Positions 6,690 through 15,264 of a stretch of DNA of 32,387 bases are shown piece after piece. Both the position numbers and the translations under genes were made by a program. Numbering within the stretch: position 1 is the stretch's first letter; each line of letters opens with the position of its first letter. The stretch spans positions 1-32,387 of the forward strand of contig DATHVR010000115.1 in the NCBI GenBank assembly GCA_035461175.1, written 5' to 3'. Under the pieces are notes generated by a model, which saw nothing but the letters and a program-made list of their open reading frames with translations, was not told where the DNA came from and did no database searches. Source of the DNA: DATHVR01 sp035461175. Its GTDB lineage: Bacteria; Actinomycetota; Acidimicrobiia; Spongiisociales; ZC4RG35.

Positions 6690-6953
6690 TCACTCGACCT
6701 CGACGAGCTCACCCGAGGTGAGATCGAGCACGAACTCCTTGGTGCTGCGGGAATCGGCAATCCAGCGGGCCAGGCGAGCACCGGCCTGGCGCACGATCCA
6801 CCAGGCGTAGTCCTCGGAAGGGCCGAAGGCCTGGCGGGCGCCCCGGGCCACCTCGACGGCCCGCGTCTCGTCGTCGAATGTCCCCAGAATCCGCTCCTCG
6901 GGGGGAGCGGTCGGGTGCGCCTTGCGGTCTATGAACTCGACAGCCTCAAACAT
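6690..6953 (-). CDS. Small conserved protein of unknown function
   Basis: An 87-residue protein (MFEAVEFIDRKAHP..., ending LDLTSGELVEVE) with no membrane segment or recognised domain. It has mixed, protein-like composition unlike the arginine/proline-rich shadow frames around it. AGGAAGG lies before the ATG, and TAGATT about 30 nt upstream resembles a -10 box, so a short 5' leader is likely. It stands alone between the WYL gene and a divergent small membrane protein. The central W-W-I-V-R segment may form an amphipathic helix. I cannot assign a function. Confidence 0.65.
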   Translation of the reverse strand: MFEAVEFIDRKAHPTAPPEERILGTFDDETRAVEVARGARQAFGPSEDYAWWIVRQAGARLARWIADSRSTKEFVLDLTSGELVEVE

Positions 6954-7034
6954 CCAGTCCGCCTTCCTGCACCTTCAATCTACCCGAATACCGCGATGAC
7001 GCCACAAGGTCGCGAATCTATCCCGAGGGCCACC

Positions 7035-7040
7035 TATCCT
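7035..7040 (+). promoter_or_regulatory. -10 box TATCCT for the small membrane protein gene
   Basis: TATCCT lies 9 nt before the ATG at 7050 with no Shine-Dalgarno between them, as expected for a leaderless or near-leaderless transcript. Confidence 0.45.
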
Positions 7041-7049
7041 CCCTCTCGC

Positions 7050-7415
7050 ATGCGCACTCTCCACCAGTACGCGGCCTGGGTGGCGGTGGCGACATCAGCC
7101 ATCGTGGGCGTCTGGGGTCTCATCCTCGATCGACGGAGCCGGCCTCCCGCCCGCCCTTTCTGGGCCGGGGTGGCGGTGGCCTCGACCGTGATGCTGGCGC
7201 AGGTGGGACTGGGGGTGGCAATGATCGCCTCCCGGGAACTGACCCCCGGCGATCAGCACGTGTTCTACGGGATCGTGATCGCCTTCGTGTTCGCCTTCGC
7301 CTACATCTACCGGTCGCAACTCTCCCGCCGTCCCGCCCTCTACTACGGGCTCCTGTTCCTGTTCGTGATGGGGTTGGGTCTGCGCAACATCGCCACCTTC
7401 GGCGCCGATTTCTGA
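7050..7415 (+). CDS. Small membrane protein, four predicted membrane segments
   Basis: The 121-residue protein has hydrophobic helices at about 6-26, 38-60, 72-90 and 97-115. Short basic loops (DRRSRPPARP, RSQLSRRP) suggest cytoplasmic sides. I do not recognise the family. The ATG at 7050 is chosen because the first helix begins there and a TATCCT box lies 9 nt upstream; the longer open frame upstream crosses the divergent gene at 6690-6953. It is followed after 30 nt by the enoyl-ACP reductase gene, which has its own ribosome binding site, so the two may share a transcript. Confidence 0.7.
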   Translation: MRTLHQYAAWVAVATSAIVGVWGLILDRRSRPPARPFWAGVAVASTVMLAQVGLGVAMIASRELTPGDQHVFYGIVIAFVFAFAYIYRSQLSRRPALYYGLLFLFVMGLGLRNIATFGADF

Positions 7416-7445
7416 CATGATGCGGCCCCACCAGGAGGAAATCAC

Positions 7446-8231
7446 ATGCTGCTCCAAGACAAAAAACTGCTCATAACCGGTGTCCTGACCGACGACTCCA
7501 TTGCCTGGCACGTGGCCCGGGTGGCTCAGGACGCCGGTGCCGAGATCGTCTGCACCGGGTTCGGTCGCGGCCTGCGGCTGACCGAACGGTCCGTACACCG
7601 CCTTCCGAGCCCGGCCGACGTGCTGGAACTGGACATCAACGACCCGGCCCATGTCGAGGCGCTTCAGAAGGATCTCGACAATCGTTGGGGCCGGGTGGAC
7701 GGTGCCCTCCACGCCATCGCCTTCGCCCCCGAGGACGCCCTGGGCGGAAACTTCCTCAACACCCCGGCCGCCTCCGCCCAGACCGCCTTCCTGACCTCCG
7801 CCTTCTCTTACAAGACGCTGGCAGTGGCAATGCGGCCGTTGCTGGAATCGGCCGGGGGCGGCTCCCTGGTGACGCTGGATTTCGACAACCGCCAGGCCTG
7901 GCCGGGCTACGACTGGATGGGGGTAGCCAAGTCGGCGCTGGAGAGCGTCACCCGCTACCTGGCCCGCGATCTGGGCGCCTCGAATATCCGGGTCAATGCC
8001 GTCTCGGCCGGACCGCTGGGAACGGTGGCCGCCAAGTCGATCCCGGGCTTCGACAACTTCGATCGGGTCTGGAACCAGCGGGCGCCGCTGGGATGGGATC
8101 CGACCAACCCCGATCCAGTTGCGCGGATGATCTGTGTGCTGATGTCGGATTGGGCCCCGATGACGTCGGGCGAGGTGATCCACGTGGACGGAGGCTTCCA
8201 TGCCATCGCCGCCGGGGTGGACGAGGGCTGA
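7446..8231 (+). CDS. fabI: Enoyl-ACP reductase (NADH), FabI/InhA type
   Basis: The 261-residue short-chain dehydrogenase should reduce the enoyl-ACP double bond in the last step of each fatty acid elongation cycle. Features are the N-terminal ITGVLTDDSIAWHVARVAQDAG nucleotide-binding segment, FDNRQAWPGYDWMGVAKSALES with catalytic Tyr155 and Lys162 in the FabI spacing, and the C-terminal SGEVIHVDGGFH. YDWMGVAKSALESV and GFGRGLRL resemble mycobacterial InhA more than enterobacterial FabI. AGGAGG lies before the ATG. InhA of mycobacteria follows mabA, but no ketoreductase is next to this gene. The InhA/FabI class is the target of isoniazid adducts and triclosan; nothing here predicts sensitivity. 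Confidence 0.93.
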   Translation: MLLQDKKLLITGVLTDDSIAWHVARVAQDAGAEIVCTGFGRGLRLTERSVHRLPSPADVLELDINDPAHVEALQKDLDNRWGRVDGALHAIAFAPEDALGGNFLNTPAASAQTAFLTSAFSYKTLAVAMRPLLESAGGGSLVTLDFDNRQAWPGYDWMGVAKSALESVTRYLARDLGASNIRVNAVSAGPLGTVAAKSIPGFDNFDRVWNQRAPLGWDPTNPDPVARMICVLMSDWAPMTSGEVIHVDGGFHAIAAGVDEG

Positions 8232-8241
8232 GCGACCGGCC

Positions 8242-10053
8242 TCAGCCCCGGCGCAGGGCAGCTTCGCGAACGGCCGGGAGGTCGACCGTGAACGTGGCGC
8301 CCCCGCCGGGTGTGTCTTGCACCTCGGCCCTTCCCCCCATGGCCTCGGCCAGGCTGCGGACGATCGACAAACCCAGGCCGGTTCCCCCCACCGAGCGGGT
8401 TTGGGAGGCCTCGATCTGGGTGAAGCGCTGGAATACCCTCTCCCGCTGGTCCCGCGGAATTCCCGTCCCGTGATCGATGACCCGGATTTGGGCCATGTCT
8501 CCCCGGGTCGACGCCTCGATTTCGATCTCGCTCCCGGGGGCGTACTTGGAGGCATTCTCGATCAAGTTGATCAGGATCCGCTCGACGTGGTCCCGATCGG
8601 CCATCACCTCGAGGTCGGCCGGTTCCACGCGGGTGGCGATCGGCTCGCTGACGTGGAGGGCGTCGACCACGTGCTTGATCACCTGGGTGAGGGTCAGGGC
8701 CTCGGTGTTGATCGGGATCGCCCCCCGATCGATACGCGACACCATGAGGAGGTCTTCGATCAGCCGCTGCAGACGTCCGGCCTGGCGCCGGGCGGTGACG
8801 ATGAGCTCGCGGGCCGTGTTCGCCTCGGGGGCGAGCTCGGGGCGGTTGACCGTGTCGAGGGAGCCGATGATCGAGGTCAAGGGAGTACGCAGCTCGTGGC
8901 TGACGACCGAGACGAAGTCGGTCTTCATCTGGGCCACCTCCTCCAGGCGCCGGTTCATCTCGGTCTGCTCCTCGTACCGCCCGATCTGGGAGAGGACCAG
9001 GGCGGCGGGACCGGCCAGGAAGGCGAGCTGCTCGAGCTGCTCGGGGCGGAACGATCCGGCCGCCGAGTCACCCACCGCAATGACGCCGACCGAGAACTGC
9101 TCGACCCGGAGTGGAGCCACCATCGCCTCGCGCAGACCCAACTCGGCCAGCAGACCATGGGACCCGGAGCCGGCGTTGACCTCGTCGACCAGGACGGGAC
9201 GGCCCGACCGGAACACCTGGGGGATGAGCCCTGCCTCCGCCACCCTCACCCGGGTCAGGCCGATGTCGAGGGGGAGGCCATTCACCCAGATCGGGCTCAT
9301 CACCTCGAGCACGTGGTCCTCGGGAACGTAGAGCAGGACCACCCCCACCTGACCGTCCAGATAGCGGCAGATGGTGCCCACCAACTGGGGCAGGACCTCG
9401 GATAGCGACTCGCCCTGAGAGAGGGTGGCCATGACGGCGTAGAGGCGTTCGAAATCGATGCGCTGGCGGTTGAGCTGCACCAGCCGCTGGTTGCTTCGCT
9501 CCACTGCCCGCTCGAACTCCATGCCCAGCAGGGCGGTGGCGACGGCGACGGTGGCGAGGGAGAGCACCGGCACCAGCACCTCGGCCAGGTCCACCGCCGA
9601 ACGAGTGACGAGGGATGTCAGCGTGACGGTGGCCGCCGCCAGGATCGCCACGAAGGCGTGCTTGGCCCGTTCGAGGACCAGGCCCGACAGGCACACGAGG
9701 GCGAAGAAGACCGGTTGGGAGATGAGGTTGAGTTCGGGAACCGTGGCGATCACGCCGGTGGAAAGGGTGATGGCCACGATCCATCCCCAGGAGGCCCACC
9801 CGGACTGGGGCCGGGTCATGAGCGAGTCCCAGTCGAGTAGAGCCGAGATCACCAGGAGCAGGCCCACGGCCACCACCGGGACGAGGAAACGAGTGTCCTG
9901 GAACACCGAGGAGCGCACGGCCTGGGCGGCGAGCACGATTACGGCCACCCAGCCCAGGGCAATCGAGCGCCGTTGCACCGACGCCCGAAAACGCGTCATC
10001 GAACTCCCGACGGGGAGCTCCCTCGCGGCTTGTGCTGTGTTGGATGTGGTCAT
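8242..10053 (-). CDS. Sensor histidine kinase with six membrane helices and GAF domain (orphan)
   Basis: The 603-residue protein has six predicted membrane segments between about 30 and 178. A short coiled linker and a GAF domain (about 215-360) follow. The HisKA domain has the phospho-accepting His386 in FVSVVSHELRTPLTSI, and the HATPase domain has N box NLIENASKY (496-504), DHGTGIP (527-533) and GGTGLGLSI (556-564). It lacks a typical extracellular sensor, so signals probably reach it through the membrane helices or GAF ligand. No response regulator is adjacent. The ATG at 10053 is chosen because a TACTGT box is 10 nt upstream and the longer frame would run through the divergent hydrolase gene. 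It converges on fabI with a 10-bp gap. Confidence 0.9.
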   Translation of the reverse strand: MTTSNTAQAARELPVGSSMTRFRASVQRRSIALGWVAVIVLAAQAVRSSVFQDTRFLVPVVAVGLLLVISALLDWDSLMTRPQSGWASWGWIVAITLSTGVIATVPELNLISQPVFFALVCLSGLVLERAKHAFVAILAAATVTLTSLVTRSAVDLAEVLVPVLSLATVAVATALLGMEFERAVERSNQRLVQLNRQRIDFERLYAVMATLSQGESLSEVLPQLVGTICRYLDGQVGVVLLYVPEDHVLEVMSPIWVNGLPLDIGLTRVRVAEAGLIPQVFRSGRPVLVDEVNAGSGSHGLLAELGLREAMVAPLRVEQFSVGVIAVGDSAAGSFRPEQLEQLAFLAGPAALVLSQIGRYEEQTEMNRRLEEVAQMKTDFVSVVSHELRTPLTSIIGSLDTVNRPELAPEANTARELIVTARRQAGRLQRLIEDLLMVSRIDRGAIPINTEALTLTQVIKHVVDALHVSEPIATRVEPADLEVMADRDHVERILINLIENASKYAPGSEIEIEASTRGDMAQIRVIDHGTGIPRDQRERVFQRFTQIEASQTRSVGGTGLGLSIVRSLAEAMGGRAEVQDTPGGGATFTVDLPAVREAALRRG

Positions 10054-10063
10054 GGGAGCGGTA

Positions 10064-10069
10064 ACAGTA
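10064..10069 (-). promoter_or_regulatory. -10 box TACTGT for the GAF histidine kinase gene
   Basis: On the minus strand TACTGT lies 10 nt before the ATG at 10053, again with no Shine-Dalgarno in between. Confidence 0.4.
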
Positions 10070-10111
10070 TTCTCGCATCGGTCCCTCGACTCCATAGGTT
10101 CTCTGTCCCTG

Positions 10112-10873
10112 ATGCCTCTCATCTCCATCGCCGGCGGTGCTCTGTTCGCCGAACGGCTCGGCTCCGGTCCACCCCGCGTACTCGCCCTCCACGGCTGGGG
10201 AAGACGGGGGGCGGACTTAGTTCCGGCTCTAACCGGACTCGACGCCATCTGTCTCGACCTGCCCGGTTTCGGGGCCTCGCCTCCACCTCCAGCCCCGGTG
10301 GGGGCGGCCGGGTACGCCGATGCGATCGGACCCGTGTTCGACCTGTTCAACTCCCCGCCGGTAGTGGTCGGGCACTCGTTCGGCGGGAGGGTGGCCGTGG
10401 CCCGCCAGCACGGATGGCCCGGGTCGACGGCCGGTCTGGTGCTGGTGGGGAGCCCGCTGGTGCGACGGTCGGATGCAGTCCGGCGCCGCCCTCCGCTCGC
10501 CTTCCGGGCTGCCCGGCTCGCCAATCGCTGGGGTCTGATCTCCGAGGACGCCATGGAACGGCGCCGGCGCCGGCACGGGTCGGCCGACTATCGGGCGGCG
10601 ACCGGAGTCATGCGCGACATCCTGGTCATGGCGGTCAACGAGTCGTACGAGAAGGAGCTGGCCGACCTCGGCATCCCGGTGAAGCTCCTCTGGGGAGAGA
10701 ACGACACCGAGGTGCCGGTGAGTGTTGCGGAGGCGGCGGCGGACCTGATCCGCCGGGGTGGCGCAGAGGTGGAACTCGAGGTGCTGGCGGGGGTGGGCCA
10801 CCACGTCCCCCTGGCGGCCCCGGACCGGCTGCGGGAAGCGGTCGAACGGATGCTGGCACAGGTGGGAAGATGA
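10112..10873 (+). CDS. Alpha/beta-fold hydrolase
   Basis: The 253-residue protein has an oxyanion segment VLALHGWGRRGADLVPAL, a nucleophile elbow VVVGHSFGGRVAV (serine in GHSFGG), a late acidic residue in LLWGENDTEVPV and the histidine in LAGVGHHVPLAAP. The catalytic triad is therefore complete. No signal peptide is seen, so it is cytoplasmic. Substrate is unknown. The ATG at 10112 fits the family start; an upstream ATG at 10052 is possible and would overlap the start of the divergent kinase. Its stop overlaps the ATG of the MurF-like gene (ATGA), so the two proteins are probably made together, hinting at a cell-envelope precursor role. Confidence 0.85.
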   Translation: MPLISIAGGALFAERLGSGPPRVLALHGWGRRGADLVPALTGLDAICLDLPGFGASPPPPAPVGAAGYADAIGPVFDLFNSPPVVVGHSFGGRVAVARQHGWPGSTAGLVLVGSPLVRRSDAVRRRPPLAFRAARLANRWGLISEDAMERRRRRHGSADYRAATGVMRDILVMAVNESYEKELADLGIPVKLLWGENDTEVPVSVAEAAADLIRRGGAEVELEVLAGVGHHVPLAAPDRLREAVERMLAQVGR

Positions 10874-12366
10874 CGGTCGCCGTCGTTGTGGCGTTGACCG
10901 TGGCGGGGGCGATCTCGGCCCTGCGCTGGTTGCGGGTGGCGCAGCGAGAGCACTACCTGGCAGGGTCGGTGACTCGATTCGCCCTGCGCTGGTGGACCGT
11001 CGACGTGCTCGCAGTTGCCCTCGGTGTGCTCGCCCTGGTCGCCGCCGTCGCCACCGCCTGGATCGCGTGGGCCGGCTTGATCACGGCCGCCGCGGTGGTC
11101 GTGGGGCCGCCCGGGCTCGGGATTCGGGGCCGGACGTCCCCTCTGGCCTCGACCGCCCGACTGCGCCGGATCGCCATCACCCTGGGAGTGCTCCTGGTCC
11201 TCTTCGGGGTCGTGGGTTTGATCACATCGCCCTTAGTGGCCGCCCTGGGCGCCGTGGCGGTGCCGCTCCTGACCGACCTCTGTCTCGTTGTCTTGGCTCC
11301 TGTCGAGCGGCGCCTGGGGAATCCCTGGGTCGAGAAGGCGGCTGCGGCACTGGCCGGGGCGGGAGCCACTGTCGTCGCCATCACGGGGTCTTACGGCAAG
11401 ACCAGCACCAAGGGTTACGTCGGCCATCTCGCCGGTGGTTCGCGGCGGGTGCTGGCCAGCCCCGCCTCCTTCAACAACCGGATGGGCCTGGCCCGGTCGA
11501 TCAACGAACATCTGGCCGGTGGGATCGATGTCTTCGTGGCAGAGATGGGCACCTACGGACCCGGGGAGATCGCCGAATTGTGCTCGTGGATACCGCCGGA
11601 TGTCGCCGTCATCACGGCCATCGGACCCGTCCACCTCGAACGGTTCGGGAGCGAGGAGCGCATTGTCGAAGCCAAGGCGGAGATCCTCTCCGATGCCTCG
11701 GTAGCGGTCCTCAACGTCGACGACTCCCGTCTGGCCGCGCTGGCCGACCGGGAGGCGACGCGAAGGAAGGTAATCAGGGCCGGCACCGGCGATCCGGGTC
11801 TCCTCGACGTGGCAGTCTCCGACGGTCGGGTGTTCGTGGACGGCCGGGAGTTGGCCCCGGCACCGTCGGGTGCCCACGCTTCCAACCTCGCCTGTGCCGT
11901 GGGAGTGGCAACGGCGTTGGGAGTCGACGAGACCGCCCTACGCGACCGGGTCGGGGGCGTGAGCGAGCCCGAGCATCGCCGTACCGTCGCCCGGGGCCAG
12001 AGCGGGGTGGCGATCATCGACGACACCTTCAATTCCAACCCTGCCGGTGCCCGGGCGGCGCTGTCCAGCTTGGCCGGGCTCGGCGGCGGGGGGCGAAAGG
12101 TGGTCGTGACTCCGGGCATGGTGGAGCTAGGCGCTCGCCAGAGGGAGGAGAACCGGCTGTTCGCCGCCGATGCCGCCGCCGTGGCGGACCTGATCATCGT
12201 GGTGGGCCGCACCAACCGCCCTGCCCTCGTCGCAGGGGCGCGGGATGCCGGTGGGGAGGTCCGGGAGGTCGCCTCACGCGAGGAGGCGGTCGCCTGGGTG
12301 CGGGACAACCTCGGCCCCGACGATGCCGTCCTCTACGAGAACGACCTCCCTGATCATTACCCCTGA
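10870..12366 (+). CDS. Membrane-anchored Mur ligase, MurF-like
   Basis: The 498-residue protein begins with about five membrane helices (3-20, 42-62, 64-80, 101-120, 124-143). A Mur ligase core follows: P-loop ITGSYGKTSTK (171-181), VAEMGTYGPGEIAEL (223-237), IGPVHLERFGS (251-261), the likely carbamylated Lys269 in EAKAEI, IDDTFNSNPAGARAAL (383-398) and VTPGMVELG (413-421). These match MurF, which adds D-Ala-D-Ala to the UDP-MurNAc peptide, but classical MurF is soluble and about 450 residues without this membrane part. It ends in ENDLPDHYP, seen in a MurF-like subfamily. It overlaps the hydrolase gene, and a D-Ala-D-Ala ligase lies 3.9 kb away. It may be the sole MurF or a specialised paralogue; the window cannot tell. 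Confidence 0.85.
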   Translation: MTVAVVVALTVAGAISALRWLRVAQREHYLAGSVTRFALRWWTVDVLAVALGVLALVAAVATAWIAWAGLITAAAVVVGPPGLGIRGRTSPLASTARLRRIAITLGVLLVLFGVVGLITSPLVAALGAVAVPLLTDLCLVVLAPVERRLGNPWVEKAAAALAGAGATVVAITGSYGKTSTKGYVGHLAGGSRRVLASPASFNNRMGLARSINEHLAGGIDVFVAEMGTYGPGEIAELCSWIPPDVAVITAIGPVHLERFGSEERIVEAKAEILSDASVAVLNVDDSRLAALADREATRRKVIRAGTGDPGLLDVAVSDGRVFVDGRELAPAPSGAHASNLACAVGVATALGVDETALRDRVGGVSEPEHRRTVARGQSGVAIIDDTFNSNPAGARAALSSLAGLGGGGRKVVVTPGMVELGARQREENRLFAADAAAVADLIIVVGRTNRPALVAGARDAGGEVREVASREEAVAWVRDNLGPDDAVLYENDLPDHYP

Positions 12367-12379
12367 GGAGCGGTGGCGC

Positions 12380-13804
12380 TCAAGGTGCCCACTGGTCGAC
12401 GGTCAGCCCCACCACCCGCAGGCCGCCGTCCTCGTAGGACATCGAGACGATCCAGCTCATCCAGTCGAGGCCCTCGTACTGGGGGTCGTCGCCGGGGTCG
12501 AACAGAGTCAGGAAGGGAAATCCCTCGAACTCGACCGGGATGGCGAACTCGGCCGGGCGCCCGTTGGGACCCTCGATGAACTCGCCCTTTTTCACTTCCA
12601 GATCGGGATCGTCGTAGACGTCAATGAGTGGTTCGGCGATGGCCTCGGTGAAGGTGCGAGGCTCGATCTCCGAGCTCCCCGGCTCGAGGGCGGGTGACCC
12701 CCAACGGTAGGTGGTGGGATCATCGAGCAGACCGGCCAGGTCCTCGGAGCGGAAGCGGACGGGGCTGTCGTGGTGGACGACCCACAGGCCCTTCGCGGAC
12801 ACCAGGTCGGCAAAGTCCTCACCCAGCATCAGGCGAGCGATGAACTCGTCGACGAGGGCACCCGGGTCGGAACCCGCCGGGAAGTCATCCAGGACTGGAG
12901 CCAGATAGAGGTCGTTGACCCATCCGGTGCCGTCGGGCGTCTCGATCGCCGACCAGGTGGACCCGCTCACTCCTGTTCGGGCTCCGGTCGTGTTCACCTC
13001 GGCCCCGGGGAGCAGGCGGCCGATCACCGTTTCCGATGCTCCGGCCGGTTGGCGGACGTTGAGATAGTCATCAGCGGCTACCAGCACCACCGTCCTGGCC
13101 TGATCCGAGGCCGGGTCGACGGCAGGAAGGTCGTCCTGATCCCAGGTGGTGGCGCCGGATGAGTCGAGTGGGTTTCCGATCGGAACGGAGCCGGCGAAGT
13201 CGTCCCGGGTCCAGCCGTCCCCGACTATCACACCTTCTCCGGAGAAGTACTCGATGTCTTGACCGTCCAGAAGCAGATCGACCCGGTCGATCGAACCGAA
13301 CTCAGTGAGCGTGTAGACGAGTTGGGCCAACCGACCGAGGATGGCGGCGGAGCCGCCCCCCGCCTCGAACTCGCGCGACATGTCGACGGTGGCGATGCCT
13401 TCCACGATGTCTATCCCGAGTAGGAGGCTCTCCGGGGGAAAGGCGGTGACGAGGCCGGCGACGTGCTCGCGGGAGGTGGGACCGTCGATCAGGGCGAGAA
13501 CCGCCGCCCGGGCCACGCCTTCGGTGCTGGCGGTTCGGGAGACGGGTACCGCCTGGCCGCTTTCCCCGAGTAGATAGATCGTGATCTCGCTCGACGGGGA
13601 TTCCGTCGTGGGCGGGGTCGTCGTGGTCTCGCCGGGAGTGGTCGTGACGGTGGTGGGGATGGTGCTCGGCACTGTGGTGGTGGTCGTCTCGATGCCGGCA
13701 GTGGTGGAGGTCGTGAGCGGACCGCCGCTCTGAGGGTCACCCGAGCCACAGGCGCTCAAGACCAATGCCAGCGCCGAAATGAGGAGCAGTAGCTTCCTCG
13801 TCAT
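12380..13804 (-). CDS. GerMN-domain lipoprotein with SH3-like domain (LpqB-like position)
   Basis: The 474-residue protein starts with a lipoprotein signal peptide, lipobox LSAC with Cys19. A long Thr/Pro/Ser-rich spacer (about 30-72) follows, then a GerMN domain (about 73-200: ITIYLLGESGQAVPV, AVLALIDGPTS, GIATVDMSREF). A bacterial SH3-like segment (about 240-310: DDYLNVRQPAGASETVIGRLLPG, GTGWVNDLYLAP) and a C-terminal domain of unknown type complete it. Its ATG overlaps the stop of the histidine kinase gene (ATGA). In actinobacteria the GerMN lipoprotein LpqB follows mtrA-mtrB and modulates MtrB. This protein has the same place and GerMN module, but SH3 plus another domain instead of the LpqB beta-propeller. 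It converges on the MurF-like gene. Confidence 0.87.
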   Translation of the reverse strand: MTRKLLLLISALALVLSACGSGDPQSGGPLTTSTTAGIETTTTTVPSTIPTTVTTTPGETTTTPPTTESPSSEITIYLLGESGQAVPVSRTASTEGVARAAVLALIDGPTSREHVAGLVTAFPPESLLLGIDIVEGIATVDMSREFEAGGGSAAILGRLAQLVYTLTEFGSIDRVDLLLDGQDIEYFSGEGVIVGDGWTRDDFAGSVPIGNPLDSSGATTWDQDDLPAVDPASDQARTVVLVAADDYLNVRQPAGASETVIGRLLPGAEVNTTGARTGVSGSTWSAIETPDGTGWVNDLYLAPVLDDFPAGSDPGALVDEFIARLMLGEDFADLVSAKGLWVVHHDSPVRFRSEDLAGLLDDPTTYRWGSPALEPGSSEIEPRTFTEAIAEPLIDVYDDPDLEVKKGEFIEGPNGRPAEFAIPVEFEGFPFLTLFDPGDDPQYEGLDWMSWIVSMSYEDGGLRVVGLTVDQWAP

Positions 13805-15264
13805 GCCGTTCCTTTCTGAGGTTCGGCACCATCGTCGGAGGCGGACGTCTCATCGATCTCACCGGCATGTAACAGTTGTCCAACAGGCACCTCCAGCCGG
13901 AAAGTCAGGCCGCCTCCGGCCCGCAGCACCGGCGTCAGGCTCCCGCCCAGACGGCGAGCGTGCTGGTCGGCGATGGCCAGGCCCAGGCCGGTACCGGAGC
14001 CGCGGGCCGTGTCGGCGGTGGTGAAGCGTTCCCTGAGTCGAGGCAGCAGCTCGGGCGCCACGCCGGGGCCGCGATCGGACACTTCGATCACCAGCGTGTC
14101 GCCGAGGAGGGAGGCGGCCACCGTGGTCGGGGCCCCGGGAGCGTGGCGAGCAGCGTTGTCCAACAGGTTGCCGACGATGCGCTCCAGAGACCGGGGATCG
14201 GTCGTCACCGGCCGGTCCAACGACGACACCAGCTCGGCATCGGGATGACGGGCGGAGATGATGGAGGCGAGGAGCGCCCCCACGTCGACGGTGCCCAACT
14301 CGGAAGCAACCGCGTCGCTGTCCAGCCGGGAGATCTCGAGGAGATCGTCGACGAGATGGCGAAGGCGGGTCACGTCCTCCTGGAGCATGCCTGCCAGGGC
14401 GACATCATCACCTGTCACCTCGGCTCCGGTCCGGAGCCGGCCGTGGAGGAGGTGGGCCTCGTTGGTGAGTCCCGTGAGAGGGGTGCGGAGCTCGTGGGAG
14501 ACGTCGGCGACGAAGCGACGCTCCCGGGCGCGGGCCTCTTCCAGTTGGGCGATGGTGGACTGGAGCGAGGCCGCCATCTCGTTGAAGGCACCCGACAGAC
14601 GGCCGAACTCGTCGGAGCCGGCTTGCTCGAGCCGCACGGCCAGGTCGCCGGCGCGCATCCGTTCGGCCGCCTGCCTGGCCGCGGCGACCGGGGCCAGCAT
14701 CCGGCGCGCAATCGAGGCGGCGAGGAGGGCGCCGGCGGCGAGCGCCACCAGTCCGGCTGCGCCCACCACCAGCGCGACCTGGCGAACGGTGTCGACCAGG
14801 GTCGTGGCAGGAGTCACGAAAAAATAGGTCGGTCCCTCCGCAGGAAGTCGCGCCGCCGTCACCAGCGCCAGGCCACCGGGCGTCTCGCTGAACTGGTAGG
14901 CGATCTCGCCCCGATCGGCGATCCGACGCAACTCCCCGGAAATCGGGGCCTGGGTGTCACCCTGGGCGAGGCGGCTGCCATCGTCGAACTCCACCCACAC
15001 TCCGGTCGGGCCCCGGTCGAGGAATCGATCCAGGACGCCCGACGCCGCAATCTCGTCGGAGTTCGAGTCCGCCGAGATTCCGGCCGCCGGGGCGAGCACG
15101 GCCAGGTTGAACTCGGTGGTGGCGAGCGCCTCTCCGGTCAGGCGGGCTCGCAGGGAGCGATCGACCAGGAGGACCGAGACCACGCCCACCGCAGTGAGCG
15201 CCACGATCAGAACGGCCAGCATCGACCACACCAGCCGACGGCGGAGTCCGCGCCCCTGTCTCAA
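13801..15264 (-). CDS. Sensor histidine kinase, MtrB-like
   Basis: The 487-residue protein has membrane helices at about 11-34 and 171-194 around an extracellular sensor domain of about 135 residues. A HAMP linker, a HisKA domain with His257 in FVADVSHELRTPLTGL, and HATPase motifs NLLDNAARHAPG, DRGPGVAPELL and GTGLGLAIADQHARRLGG follow. The start is a TTG at 15264 that overlaps the TGA of the response regulator gene (TTGA); the upstream frame would run inside the regulator gene and lacks kinase homology. It is the middle gene of a regulator-kinase-lipoprotein operon with 4-nt overlaps at both ends. The domain plan fits MtrB, but CseC-like or other envelope-stress kinases remain possible. Confidence 0.9.
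   Translation of the reverse strand: MRQGRGLRRRLVWSMLAVLIVALTAVGVVSVLLVDRSLRARLTGEALATTEFNLAVLAPAAGISADSNSDEIAASGVLDRFLDRGPTGVWVEFDDGSRLAQGDTQAPISGELRRIADRGEIAYQFSETPGGLALVTAARLPAEGPTYFFVTPATTLVDTVRQVALVVGAAGLVALAAGALLAASIARRMLAPVAAARQAAERMRAGDLAVRLEQAGSDEFGRLSGAFNEMAASLQSTIAQLEEARARERRFVADVSHELRTPLTGLTNEAHLLHGRLRTGAEVTGDDVALAGMLQEDVTRLRHLVDDLLEISRLDSDAVASELGTVDVGALLASIISARHPDAELVSSLDRPVTTDPRSLERIVGNLLDNAARHAPGAPTTVAASLLGDTLVIEVSDRGPGVAPELLPRLRERFTTADTARGSGTGLGLAIADQHARRLGGSLTPVLRAGGGLTFRLEVPVGQLLHAGEIDETSASDDGAEPQKGTA

Noticed and set aside
8242..10554. 770-residue form of the GAF histidine kinase
   Set aside because: The extra N-terminus is the reverse complement of the hydrolase gene; a start at 10053 fits the first helix and a -10 box.
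9973..10869. Long N-terminal extension of the MurF-like protein
   Set aside because: It reads through the hydrolase gene in another frame; the ATG at 10870 overlaps the hydrolase stop.
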